A stretch of DNA of 64,000 bases. Origin: Pelodera strongyloides (taxonomy: Eukaryota; Nematoda; Chromadorea; Rhabditida; Rhabditidae). The position numbers and the translations under genes were made by a program. The stretch is taken from contig JAANDG010000203.1 in assembly GCA_036852015.1 (NCBI GenBank), forward strand, positions 1-64,000, written 5' to 3'. Numbering within the stretch: position 1 is the first letter of the stretch; each line of letters begins with the position of its first letter. The notes below the pieces were generated by a model. That model did no database searches. It had not been told where the DNA came from and saw only the letters and a list, made by a program, of their open reading frames with translations. Below are positions 46,804 to 58,036 of the stretch, piece by piece.

Positions 46804-47816
46804 ATCAATGTATTGTACTTGTTCAATGTATTGCAAATGCATTCAAGCTTCAATTCTAATTCAAGCAAACGCATAGCCTTTGCTTGAAATTAACTCGTTC
46901 CCAGTTCTTGTTTACCTAGCTAACCTAGCATTCAAGGGAGTGAACGTGATGTTTTAAATATTCTAACATTCAGAAAATGAATTAATTAACAATTCAGCAT
47001 TTCGTTTCACATTCCGCGGAGGCTTCATTACATGCACAAACCGCAAACGTCGAAAGGAGGCGAACTTTAAAAATTTATTTGAATAATTATTAATACAATT
47101 ATGAGAAATTTGCCTGAATGTTCTGTGAACACTGAGCGAATATTTTAATAGCAGACGTCAAACATTCAAAACGTACATTGAGTGAGGAAACTAGGGTAGT
47201 GCGCGGCAAGACCTTGGCGAAATCGGGGCGCTAAATTCCCAGTGGCGACAGGCAAGCTCTGTTCACGCGCACCATATTTTTGAAAGAAATCTTATAAAAT
47301 GGACAAAGTGGTTCAAAACTGATGCTATGTAAAATGTACGTAATTTTTTAATTTAAAATAAGGCTTGGATGCCACATCTTATTATATAAAGTTGGGAGCT
47401 TTGTTTGTTTGTTTGTGCGTTTGTTTGAGTGTACGTTTGGATGATGTGCGTTACGCTCAGGTTGTAGGATTGGTTCAGTAGTTCACGTTCCCGTGCACTG
47501 AGCCATCTCACTTCCCGAGCGCCCCTCTCACAAACGTCCAAAAAAGGAATATGTGTGGAATATGTGTGGTGTATCGTTCGGGCGTTTCTGCGGCACAAAG
47601 GGTTCAAAGAACACTCACGGCACAAAACTCAAAGAACGACCAATTTTGAAAACTTGAAAGCAGGCTTTTTCGTCTAATGCTTTATTTACTCTTATTTTAC
47701 AAAAATTTTCCATTGCCTTCCAACGTGAGATTATCCTCACCTTGAGCAACCTACGAGAATCCAGCCCTGAGCTACGCACTCGCAGACTGCATACACTCAC
47801 TGCATATACTCACCAG

Positions 47817-48110
47817 CGCCATTGCGGATGGCTCACACGAATGCCACACAAAAGGTTGCATTATACTCCAAGGAAGCGGAGTGTCGGCCGAGCGATAATG
47901 TTCAAAGAACATGCACTTGCTGTGCAACGCCATTGTGGAGCGCTCACATGAGCACCACACAAAAGTTTGCATGTACACCAAAGGGCGCGGAGTACATGCC
48001 GAGCGATAGAGTTCAAAGAACACCCACTGCAGGGCACCTCCACTGCGGAACGCCCAGTGAACGCTACAAAGGCTGCCATATACAGAATGCTTGCGGGGTA
48101 TCGTTCGAGC
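47817..48110. repeat. Degenerate 111-bp tandem repeat, about 2.6 copies
   Basis: Units start CGCCATTG.GGA at 47817 and 47928, with a third at about 48039. The period is 37 codons, so frames on both strands stay open through the units. Confidence 0.8.
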
Positions 48111-48239
48111 GATTGTGCGGCAAGTAGGCCGAGATCCCTGTTCCATGCAATTCAAGAAGCATATTCGCAATTATAATAATTCCCTGTCAATGGCATCGAT
48201 GTGTGCTCAACTTGATGTTCCCCGTGGCGCCGGTCCTTA

Positions 48240-48800
48240 TTTAGGAGGAATATAGTCAACAGAAACTGTTATATCCCCGTGTTTGATATTGGTGTAGGTT
48301 TCAAAAGGAAAATAACAAAAGTGAAACCATTTCCTTCAGACAAATGTTTGCTTCTAACTTATATAGCCCAGCGAAACATTGCGACGTATCATCCAGGCAC
48401 ATTCCTTTTTTTAGGATTTGAAATTTTTTCGATATTGTAGAGTCCAGCAAGTTGCAGACAATTTAGGAGGAATAGTCAACAAAAACTAAGTTCTAACCCG
48501 TGTTCAATATTGGTATGGGTTTCAAAAAGAAAAAGAAGGACTGGAGACTCTTTGGATAGAAATGTGTCCTCCTAACTTATATAGCCCAGAGAAACATTGC
48601 GGCGTATCAGCCACGCGATATTAAGCTGCTTTTAGGCTTTGGCAATTTTTTCGATGTCCTAGAGTAGAGCAAGTTGCAGACAATTTAGGAGAAATATAGT
48701 CAACAGAAACTAAGTTCTTTCCCCAGGAAACTATTCTTGCGAGAAAGAGTTGCCTCTACTTATAGATATAGCCCAGTGAAACATAGCGACCATCAGCGAA
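48240..48800. repeat. 222-bp tandem repeat, about 2.5 copies
   Basis: TTAGGAGGAATA.AGTCAACA at 48240, 48462 and 48684, each followed by AACTTATATAGCCCAG.GAAA. Confidence 0.85.
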
Positions 48801-49649
48801 TATTGGAAAGACGCCTCAGGCGGCGGTAGCCGACTGGTACTACATAATACTATTATTTTTTTTATGTTCTGGGACTAAAAATTTTTGATCTCACAACATA
48901 GGGAAAATTTGCAAAGTCCCCAAAGGTCACGTTTCACGTTTGTGAGAGCAATTTGCATATTGGAATCATACGGTGAAGAGTGGTGTCAAGTTACCAAAAA
49001 CTTAATTTTATCGGTTTTAGCGCGGCTAGATGTGCAACACGGAACTAGATGAACATTGGAATAGAAAAACGCATATCTACAAACAATTTCGCTAACCTTC
49101 CATGCTTAGGACCTCTTTTCATTGAAAAGACAATACTTGCTGCACAGGAGTGAGCCAGAGGTGCGCCAACGAAACGTATCAGTTCTTCTCACGTTCGCGC
49201 CCTCCTGGCGAATTTGCCGCTCCCTAAAGGACCCCTACTGGTTACACTTGTTCTCCTTACTATGCTTCTTGTTCGATGTTCCACAATGCCAGGCCTTTTG
49301 CAAGCCGAATATGTATTAGTACATACATCGTTATGTTAACTACGTTTACGTAAGCTGCCCTTGCCTTCCCAGACCTTTTAATATCTTAACCGCCCTCCTT
49401 TAGCTTATCTGGATCTGGCATTTTATTGGGGGGTTTTTTCTCTTCTCGACTAAGAAAACTTCATTAAATGGGCGCGTCGACTCCGCCCACTTGAAGCCCG
49501 TAGATAGAGGCCGGGACTGAGGCTGACCCCGTGTTGCTTCAGAGTCAGAACTACCTTTTTGAAACTTCAAGTACCCTCCTTATTATGGTTCTACACCTAC
49601 CTAGGTTACCTTAGTTACACCAAAGGTTATCTTTGTCGTATAGTTGTCA

Positions 49650-49789
49650 TTAAAGCGTTATTTATAACGGCCGGTTTCCAAAATGTTGCTCACCTGCGTT
49701 CCCATATATGTTGTATGCAGTATGCAAATGAATGCATGGGAAACCAGTGTCCAACAAACGTTTAAGAACCGGATGTTATACCGCTTTAA
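49650..49789. repeat. MITE-like element, TTTAAAGCGGTATAACATCCGG type
   Basis: Left TTAAAGCGTTATTTATAACG; right ACCGGATGTTATACCGCTTT. Confidence 0.7.
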
Positions 49790-50160
49790 GCTTTGGACCC
49801 GATGGAATACGGTTTCATTGGGTTTCTCTAATCTATAACAGCGAGAGCGAGTTATTTTTCTACTCTATGGACTACGGACCCAGGGATACCAAGTTACGAC
49901 CCTTTCAAAAGATACATTTAAAAAATGTTGCAATAATGCAACTTAGAACATTTATACTTAGAACAACAGCACAATAAGTTATTGCCATGCTGAATACTCA
50001 TCCTAGCCCACAAAAAGTAGCAACATATAGTTTGGGCCTTTTTCTGAATATCGACTAGTGCCCCTACTCCCTACAACCCTTTTTTAAGAGAGTCACAAAT
50101 CGGTTCCAACGACAACTGCCATCATTTTGCCTAGCTACTATTCATCTAAGTCTTTATCTA

Positions 50161-50205
<45 letters not shown>

Positions 50206-50218
50206 TTCTCTCTCTCTC
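50161..50218. repeat. (CT)n microsatellite
   Basis: CT run with few interruptions. Confidence 0.9.
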
Positions 50219-51054
50219 GCCAACAATTACGGGTTGTTGCTTGTTGTTATGCTTACCACCATTGTCTTTTTCCTGTGTTCTTCTATACACCTGAACGAAT
50301 CGGAAGTTCTTTTATAGCTATGAATATGGTGTCGTAGAACAACATACCATGGAAGTATCACTGCCTCGTTTTTCACGACTACGGTAAAGTTGAATAACAA
50401 AATAGATTGTCAACTAAATCAACTAAAACAGATACAAAAGCTATACAATCATCGAAAAACTCTTGAATTTGCTTCTAAGCAACATTAAACATTAGGACAT
50501 AACTTTTAGTCTATAGTATGATGAATAACCGTATAGAGAGGACCCAACTCCATAAAAAGGCGCTGGTTACACTGACGAATCTCGGATGGTGCGCGGCGAA
50601 ATCCTTGCACCAAAATCTAGGTAGGCGACGTAGTAAGAAAATGCGAAGATTGATGCAGAAACAGCTAAAAGGGTGCGCGGCGACGTTGCCATATCTTCGC
50701 CAGGTTTCCGCGCGCGAACGTGGCGAGATCCTGACGAGGAACTGGGCGAGGTGCGCGGCGACATGGAGGCGCACCCGATTTTTCTCGCCGAGGACCATCC
50801 GATTTTTACGTTGTATGGAATTATCTTCTTCTAAAATTACTAACATTAGGCCCGATTTCCTCCAATCCCATAATATCCCTGACTAAGAATTCCAAATCCC
50901 GAAAAACTTCACCCCCTTTGTCGATGTTCATTATACGCTTCACTAATTCTGGCCTCCAGCGTTGCCCACACTATTTCAGACACAGACAGACAAGTTACCT
51001 TATTGACATGAATAAATTTCAATTCTCTTCCTTCCTTTTCCTCTATTCTTTGTG

Positions 51055-51835
51055 TCTACTTATATCCTCTCTCTATCTGACTCTCTCGCTGTCTTTATCT
51101 TTATATCCTCTCTCTACCTATCTACCTCTCTCTCTCTACTCGTTTGTTTCCAAGTTTTTTTTTTAAAATAAAGTACAAATATTAATACTTCAGGTATACT
51201 TCTCCATTGTAGATACTATCATAATGTCCGATGCACCACAACCGTCAACACCTCAGGTAAGGTTTCTTTTAACTTCGAGACCTATAGTTACAAGACAAGA
51301 AATGGTAAGGAAAAATGAATTTCAAAGTGGTACAAGAAGCTCTCCATGTCTTGGGGGTAAGAACGGTCAGGATTACACAGCATAGTTGTAGGCTTTTGTT
51401 AGCCTTAATCTAATTTGACCCAACTGATAACCAACACAACGATATTTAGTAGGTACAAGGACTTTTTATACATACTGCCTATCTCTATCATACATTACAC
51501 CTTTCACTAGACATTCCTGATTGGTTTAACCAACACAAAATCCATTTACGTCCACGACGTCACCGATTGTCCTCCAAAACAAAACAAAAAAAGTCGATAT
51601 TCAATTATTGTGATGAGATTTTAAAATGTTTCCTCCGCACTCAGGCTTCATCCATTTTGGTGGGGGCCAAACGAATCCTATTAAGGTTTTTGGGGGCCCA
51701 CATAGGGCCAAATTAGAATAGAGAGAGAAGTAGAAAGAGAGAGAGGAGGACAGAGAGAGAAGGAAGAGAGGTAGAGAGGAACGGAGGACTAGAGAGAGAG
51801 TACGGAGAGATATATAGAGAAAGAGAGAAAGATAC
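51055..51835. repeat. Pyrimidine-rich and purine-rich tracts flanking exon 1 of the Jupiter-like gene
   Basis: CTCTCT-rich DNA at 51065-51150 and GAGAGA-rich DNA at 51718-51832 lie on either side of the start at 51224 and could pair as an imperfect inverted repeat. Confidence 0.6.
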
Positions 51836-54800
51836 CAAAATGTATTTCGTCCGACCATCTCCTTCTTCCGACCATTAACACGATGGAATGAACCTATAAA
51901 AACTAATTAGCATACCAAAAACAATTGGTAATTTTGGATTGAAATGCAAGGATGAGATGGGTAGGGATAATTGAAGAAATTGTGGGTCTTTGGAACCTTA
52001 AGCCTTAACTAAGGAAGAGCCCTAACTAGGGAAGTAGACACTTCGAGAGTTAGAAAAAAAACAGTTTAACACCAATGCTATCGTCGCTGGTTCTTCGCGA
52101 AATGATGCGCATAGTGCACTCGCGAGAACCTGGCGAGAGTCTGGCGAAGACTTTTTTCGGCGCGTGCCATCAGTGTTTGGCGTTGCATTAACTAGTGGTA
52201 CGGTAACGAAAAGCTGAAAATATTTGAGCTGAAGCTCGCCAGAGTTTTTCTGTTGTTAGCAATATAGACTATATAGAGCACTAAGGCTCTAAGCTTAGTT
52301 CGCCGGAAAGTTGCAATGGGTGAAAAGGAAACGTTTATAAGGTGACATGCAGGGAGCATGTATTAATCGTATTCCTAGCTTTTTATGATGGAGATCTTTA
52401 ATCAACTAAGGAGGATATAAACTAGGGACTACCCGAACACGACAACAAATGTCATTTCGGAAAGCAATTTAAGTGAAATGTCTGGCGTTCGGAACATCCA
52501 CCGCACATTTTGGTAGAAAATTTCATTGGGATTAAAAAAAATTAGAAGAGAAGAAGATCTAGGAACCAATATGGTAAAAGCAGTAAGGTTCGCCAATTAA
52601 TCTAGGATTCATACTATTAGTTTCCGCGTTAAAGCGAAATACCGGCCGGATTTTGAAACAAGTCGAATACACCATGGCAGTCTTATGAGCTAATTTCGAG
52701 CAACTTAGCATAACTACGTAGGAATTCAATTGCCCGCGATGCGTTTCAAAGGCCGGTATTTCGCTTTAAAGAGACAACCGTAAGTGGACAGCAACGTAAT
52801 AAGAAGTCTAGAAGTTCAGGCTCAGTCACCGTTAACTTACAATATTAACATTCAACAATTAACTACTTCTAATTCTAAGCATCATCATCAAAGATTCTGA
52901 TTTCCGATTTTACCAACTTTTGTGAAGCATGTTCGTCTTAGGGTATCTGGGTATCCTGTGTAAATAAACTAGAAAATGTTTTAGACAAATTGTTGTTGCT
53001 TTATCCTTCCTCAATTCCTCTGTTTTCCCACATCAGCTGATGTTAAGTGGCACTCCCATTGTTCTTCCACTCTGAATTTGCATTCCCCAAGCTCCCTGGG
53101 GAATAGTCCTCCCCGACTTTCTCCAACATGTAAAATGTATGACATGACGTTAGAGTTCCCGTGGTGTTATAAATGAGCGATGTTCGGGATGCGAGCATGA
53201 GTATGGAATTTGAATAATGATAAACTACCTAAAGTAGGAGGTCTTGATGGCTACAAGCCGCCTTGCCATCATAAGGGAACGGTCTATAATGCAATAGGGT
53301 ACGGTAACTACTTATACTTACCTAATGTTGATTAGGTTAAAATGTAGGTAGCCTGCGTTCTATCTGGTAAAACAATTGGCAGACTCACTCAGGCGGTATG
53401 CTTGCACCAGAACTAAATTATACGAAGATCAAAAACAACGTTACGTATCATTACGCAGTTTAAATTTTGTTTTCGTAAGCCAGTAATGACTCATAAAGGC
53501 CTAATTTGGGTGACCTCGAGGCAATTTTCCTCTGGACTTCTATGAGTCATTACTTCACTAATGGAAAACCGTAAAAAAATAAAGGCCCACGTTTCCGACT
53601 TGAAATTTGGGTTTAAAAAAAGCATCCGAAATTTGGACCCTAAGGTTGAAACCGATAAAAAACCACTCTTGGGCTACGTTACTAATTTCAAAACTACAGT
53701 ACTACACTAAAAACTGAGAAACTTGCAAGTTATGTCGAATAGTTATGTCGTCTAAAATACACGAGGCTAAACGTTTTTACGACGACAGCATACTACTATC
53801 TACTATCACGTAAACCTATCTCGTGAACCTAGGTTGCCTAAGCTTCTCGAAAACTATCCTTCCGGAAATTAAGTATGCGTTTAGCAAACATTTACTGAAC
53901 AAAGAGCAACAGCGTGACCAAAATTAAATTATCTTTGAATATTTCAACCGGGTCTCATCTGGTCAAGTTACTCAATAGAAAAATGCAACAACGAGTCCTC
54001 TTTTTGAGACAATTAGCAAATAAAAAAGGGGCAATGTGTAAGTGTATGTGGGTGGGTATATAAAGGAAGACACATACAGGATGGGAACATATCCATTATA
54101 TAAATAATATTGTTGGTTGTACTGTAACCAAATGTTCGCTCTCAAGATGGTAGGTGCTTTTATTGCACTCTACGCCCCCCTGTACTTAAAATGGTAACGT
54201 TTAGTGTCAACACTTCAAAACTCCTAAAGAAATAGTAGTTCCTCAAAAGATACAGTGTCAATGTACACTGTAATTCATTGAAGAAATAAACTTCATAATT
54301 ACACGCATCCTTATCTTCAAATGAGTAAACCGTATCCGCTAGAGTGCTAGAGTAACGGGGTCATGTCCCACATCTCTGGTCTTCAACCGCGAACGCCCCT
54401 TCTTTTTGCCCCCCTACGCGGCTGGCCGGGGGCCCCCTGCGCGGTTGGCTGGGGTGCGCTGCGCGGTTGAGCTCCCCGAGGCACCGCACACCCAGCCGCG
54501 TAGTTTGCATACTACGCGGCTGGGTGCGCCCCCCTCTGCGCGGTACACGGTTGGCTACGCCCGCACTGGAAACTGCGCGGCTGGCTACGCGTGCATTCCA
54601 ATTTGCGCGGCTGGCAGAAGGGGCGCTGCGCACCCAGGAACGTAGATAGCGGACTCCTTTCTAAACGTATGACTTACATCTGCATTCCTATGTATTTATG
54701 CTAATTGAACTCGGAATGACGGAATGAGCTTTTACTCTAATCATACTCATTTGCATATGATATATGATGCATGAAATGTAGTTATCAAAAATCGGTTTCA

Positions 54801-57174
54801 AAAACCGGATGTTATTCCGCTTCGACAAAGCTCACCTTTGCCACCACTTTCGTGTAAATCTACTAGACAAGCTATCATACCTCAAAGATCACACGACTTA
54901 AACTGCTTTACAGGGGTTGTTTTCGTGTTTCTCCCACATGTAAATGATGGTCGTATTTTGGTTGTTAGTCAAATTGAGTGCCGCCCGGAAGTTGTTTATT
55001 CCATGGATGATTAAACACCGTAGTCCGTAGACACCACAATCCGGCGGGAGTTCAAACACTACTTGGAAATGTTGGGTTCAAAGCGATATAGCATGCGATT
55101 TTTGAAACATATTTTAGACAGCTGCATTTCTCTCATTATATTTCCATACCTAAGCCAAAATTCACTCAGAACAGCTCAGAATTTGAATATAATACATGGG
55201 AAAGCAGTGATGTACCCGGTCGTTATGCCGCACTGAAACTTGAATCTGCTATTGCATTACACAGTAATTGTTTGGAATTTAGTTTCTTATTTAGATAGTA
55301 AAAATATTTAATTTGGGTGTTTTTAATTTGGCGAAAATACTAAAAAGGGAAACTAATAATCATTTGCGTCTGAAAAAGAGCGCCAAAATTACATCGTACT
55401 TTTCGGGAACTACGGTAGATAGATAAACATACATGTTGGGGGTTATTGCCAGTAAATATTCGTAGTATGACGAACTAGGGTGGTGTGTGCGTGTGTGCGT
55501 GTGTATGTGTGTCTGTGTGCGTGTGTGCCGCGTGCACGCGCTTTCTGTGAGCAGCTAATGAAATGGTGCAATATGGTGCCGCTACAAAACGAACTATTCT
55601 ATCAAATATTAAATTGTTAATGTTTAGAAGAAGATCAACACCCAGGAACGACTGTTCGGCGGAAACGAGCCGAACAAAACACCTAAGAAGGTTGACTACT
55701 TTTTATATTAGAGAATAGTACATACATCGAAACATATGCACTCAAAAGGACACCCTAAGACGAATTGCTTATTATTTTCTATGTAAAGTTATGTTTTTCA
55801 AGTTCAAGGGAATGCAGAGAAAATTTATGATTATTCAGATAACTCCCACATTCAAATCAACCATTTTCGACGAGGCCGCCCCACCAAGCCCCCAAAGAAC
55901 GCCCAAGAAGGTGATCCGCACAATCGGTGAGTTATTGATTGAATTATTATTATATATTATTAATTATATTATTAATTATATTATTATTCGATGAATTGGT
56001 CTGTTATTATATCCGCACATGTGCAGTTCATTGAGCATACAAGATATACTGATATACACTGTTCAAATGGTTCACCTAAACATTGCGTTTCCTAACACCA
56101 AATTCTATCAAGGATCCTAACATACTGAGTTTGATTTTAATCATTGATTAGTGTTAAATAAAATAAAAACTTAAAGGATCGCAGTCACTACAAAAGCGTC
56201 GTTTTTCTTCGAGTTTACTTGTATTTAGTAAAGAATAGAAACAAATACTTTACCGAAACCGAATAATTTGAATTCCAACTCAGGGAGTGAACAAGTAGAA
56301 AAGTAGTTCTACTTAACTACCGCAGGATCACGAAACGTGTTCATAAAGCTGCTTCCCGATCGGAAGTATGCAAATTATTTCGGGAAATATATGCATATTA
56401 TATCTTTACATATACTGCAAGGGTCTGCAGGCATATCACCACACGTTTCATAATCCCGCGGTAGTTAATTAGAACTACTTTTCTACTTGTTCACCCCCTG
56501 AGTTGGAATTCAAATTATTCGGTTTTGGTAAAGTATTTTTCTTTATTCTTTACTAAGTTCAAATAAACTCGAAGCAAAATGATGATTTTGGAGTGACTGC
56601 CATCCTTTAAGGGTAACACGAACTTTATCAAATAATGTCCTTTTGGTTCTTAGGGTTAGCAATTAGATGCCCAACTCTTAGGAAGCCTGAATCTAGGGTG
56701 CCAATCAGCCAAGAAGGCATAGGGAGGTCAAGAAGGTGAAGAGTTAAATAGTCAAGAAATCCTTATTTTTATAACCCTTGAAGATCGTATTTTCGTCATA
56801 CATAGTAAATGGGTGAACACATTTGGTGATTGTTCACTGGTTTTTCGTGGTCTAGCCCATTTGTTGACCAGTCTGTGACCATGTGGTGGTCCAAGTTTCA
56901 TCGCAAACCGTCTTCAACTGGTCGCCAGTCACAGTTTCAGTGAAAACCACTTGATGACGGGCCAGCGATGGGTTTTCTGCGGTTTCGGCAATTATTCTGT
57001 TTTCCTGTGTTGCGTCTTACTATGTAGCTTATCGATATTCAGGATCAATAACTGTATCATAAAGTATGTAAAGGATGTTTATCGTTTACTTATTTATATA
57101 CAGTAAAAATTTCAGAGCGCAACCCGGTAACTGGTGAAGTCAAGGCGGTGCCCCAGCAGAAAATTTCTGTCTGA
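51224..57174 (+). CDS. Small Jupiter/JPT-like protein, 4 exons, 80 aa
   Basis: Exons: 51224-51256, 55628-55690, 55839-55926, 57116-57174, in phase, ending in TGA. The first intron is 4.4 kb. The protein has two similar modules, ERLFGGNEPNKTPKK and STIFDEAAPPSPQRTPKK, and then RNPVTGEV near the end. Drosophila Jupiter has SRLFGEPTRPITP and GNPVTGEG, and vertebrate JPT1/2 (HN1) have repeated NIFG/IFDE motifs, so a microtubule-associated Jupiter-like protein is my best guess. There is no signal peptide and it looks disordered. The exon 2 donor AAG|GTTGAC is unusual. A TTGTAG 12 bases before the ATG could be a trans-splice acceptor. Family assignment is tentative; the exon structure is firmer. 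Confidence 0.6.
52629..52770. repeat. MITE-like element, GCGAAATACCGG family, Jupiter-like intron copy
   Basis: TTAAAGCGAAATACCGGCCG at the left; AAGGCCGGTATTTCGCTTTA at the right. Confidence 0.8.
54400..54645. repeat. GC-rich island of CTGCGCGGTTGGC-like units with a hairpin
   Basis: About ten degenerate copies of TGCGCGGYTGGC in both orientations. A perfect 14-bp stem ACCCAGCCGCGTAG (54490-54503) pairs with 54512-54525. Strongly GC-rich against an AT-rich background. Confidence 0.75.
55079..55236. repeat. Degenerate MITE-like element, GCGGTATAAC type
   Basis: Left CAAAGCGATATAGCATGCGA; right ACCCGGTCGTTATGCCGCAC. A similar decayed right end lies at 54790-54820. Confidence 0.5.
55482..55528. 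repeat. (GT)n microsatellite
   Basis: GTGTGTGC-type run. Confidence 0.85.
56171..56612. repeat. Foldback element in Jupiter-like intron 3
   Basis: Arms start TTAAAGGATCGCAGTCACT and its inverse at about 56590-56612. Inner matches include GAATTCCAACTCAGGG and AAGTAGAAAAGTAGTTCTA. Arms are about 170 bases. Confidence 0.8.
56800..57005. repeat. GGTGACC-rich dispersed repeat, copy 3
   Basis: AATGGGTGAACACATTTGG, TCAACTGGTCGCCAGTCAC and GGTTTTCTGCGGTTTCGGC. Confidence 0.6.
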
Positions 57175-57215
57175 TTCTCAACTTTATAAAACTTATTATC
57201 TTCATCCCGGTTGTA

Positions 57216-57221
57216 AATAAA
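57216..57221 (+). terminator. Poly(A) signal AATAAA of the Jupiter-like gene
   Basis: AATAAA 42 bases after the stop codon. Confidence 0.6.
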
Positions 57222-57474
57222 ACTAATATCGTTTATAATTGCAATAGTAACCAATATAGAACAGTGCAATGACATTGAGCTAACCTTTTTCGCTAATTGA
57301 TTGTTAATTTCATAAAGAAAGGCTTTTTTATTTAGTTTTGCAATTGCTAAGTGGCTATGGTAATGCTATCTGTAAGTATGGAGTATGGTTTTCGTTTACC
57401 TTACCTATCGTCTAATTACTAAATAAATTGCTTCAAACTATCTGTTGTCTATTATAATAATGCAGTATTTAGTG

Positions 57475-57475
57475 A

Positions 57476-57507
<32 letters not shown>

Positions 57508-57514
57508 AGAGACG
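57475..57514. repeat. (GA)n microsatellite
   Basis: GA run between the Jupiter-like and acidic protein genes. The rest of 57222-58036 shows nothing recognisable. Confidence 0.9.
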
Positions 57515-58036
57515 GAAACAGAGGATAAAGAGAGGAGAGAGAATATTAGAGCTAAGGTAAAACATACAGTAAACGATAGGACTAATAAAAAAAATTATGT
57601 TTTACAATTTTAAAATTATAAAAAATACTAATCTGGGTAAACTTGGAGTATCGGGTTAATTTCCATTACATATTGCACTTTGAGTTTGTATTTTTGGTGG
57701 AAAATTTGTCCCAAATGTTTTTTTTTATGATAATTTTCTCATTACCTGTCACTCGCAGGCTGGAAGTGAACAAAGCAGTATTATTTTTGGAATCTGAAAT
57801 AATATACCATATACGGAAGCATTATTAGTAAACAATCTATTGTTCTTGCCTACAAGCAATCAGGAAGCGTATTTCACAAAAAATGGTCCTGCGCAAACGC
57901 AAACCTCTCAATGAGTTACCACATAACAACAACAATATATAGTAGGTAAACATTGGTCGTTATATAAGGTATTAGGTTGGCTGAGTGACAGAGTCCGACA
58001 CTACATCGGAATACCGTAATTTTACATTCCTATACG

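Larger units (their letters stand above)
46293..51223. other. Intergenic region with tandem repeats
   Basis: About 4.9 kb without a supported gene. It holds a foldback, 111-bp and 222-bp tandem arrays, a TTTAAAGCG-type element (49650), a (CT)n run and GTGCGCGGCGAA-rich patches near 47.2 and 50.6 kb. Confidence 0.5.

Noticed and set aside
54361..54645. Ala/Arg-rich open frames on both strands
   Set aside because: They come from GC-rich repeated units without start context or splice signals.
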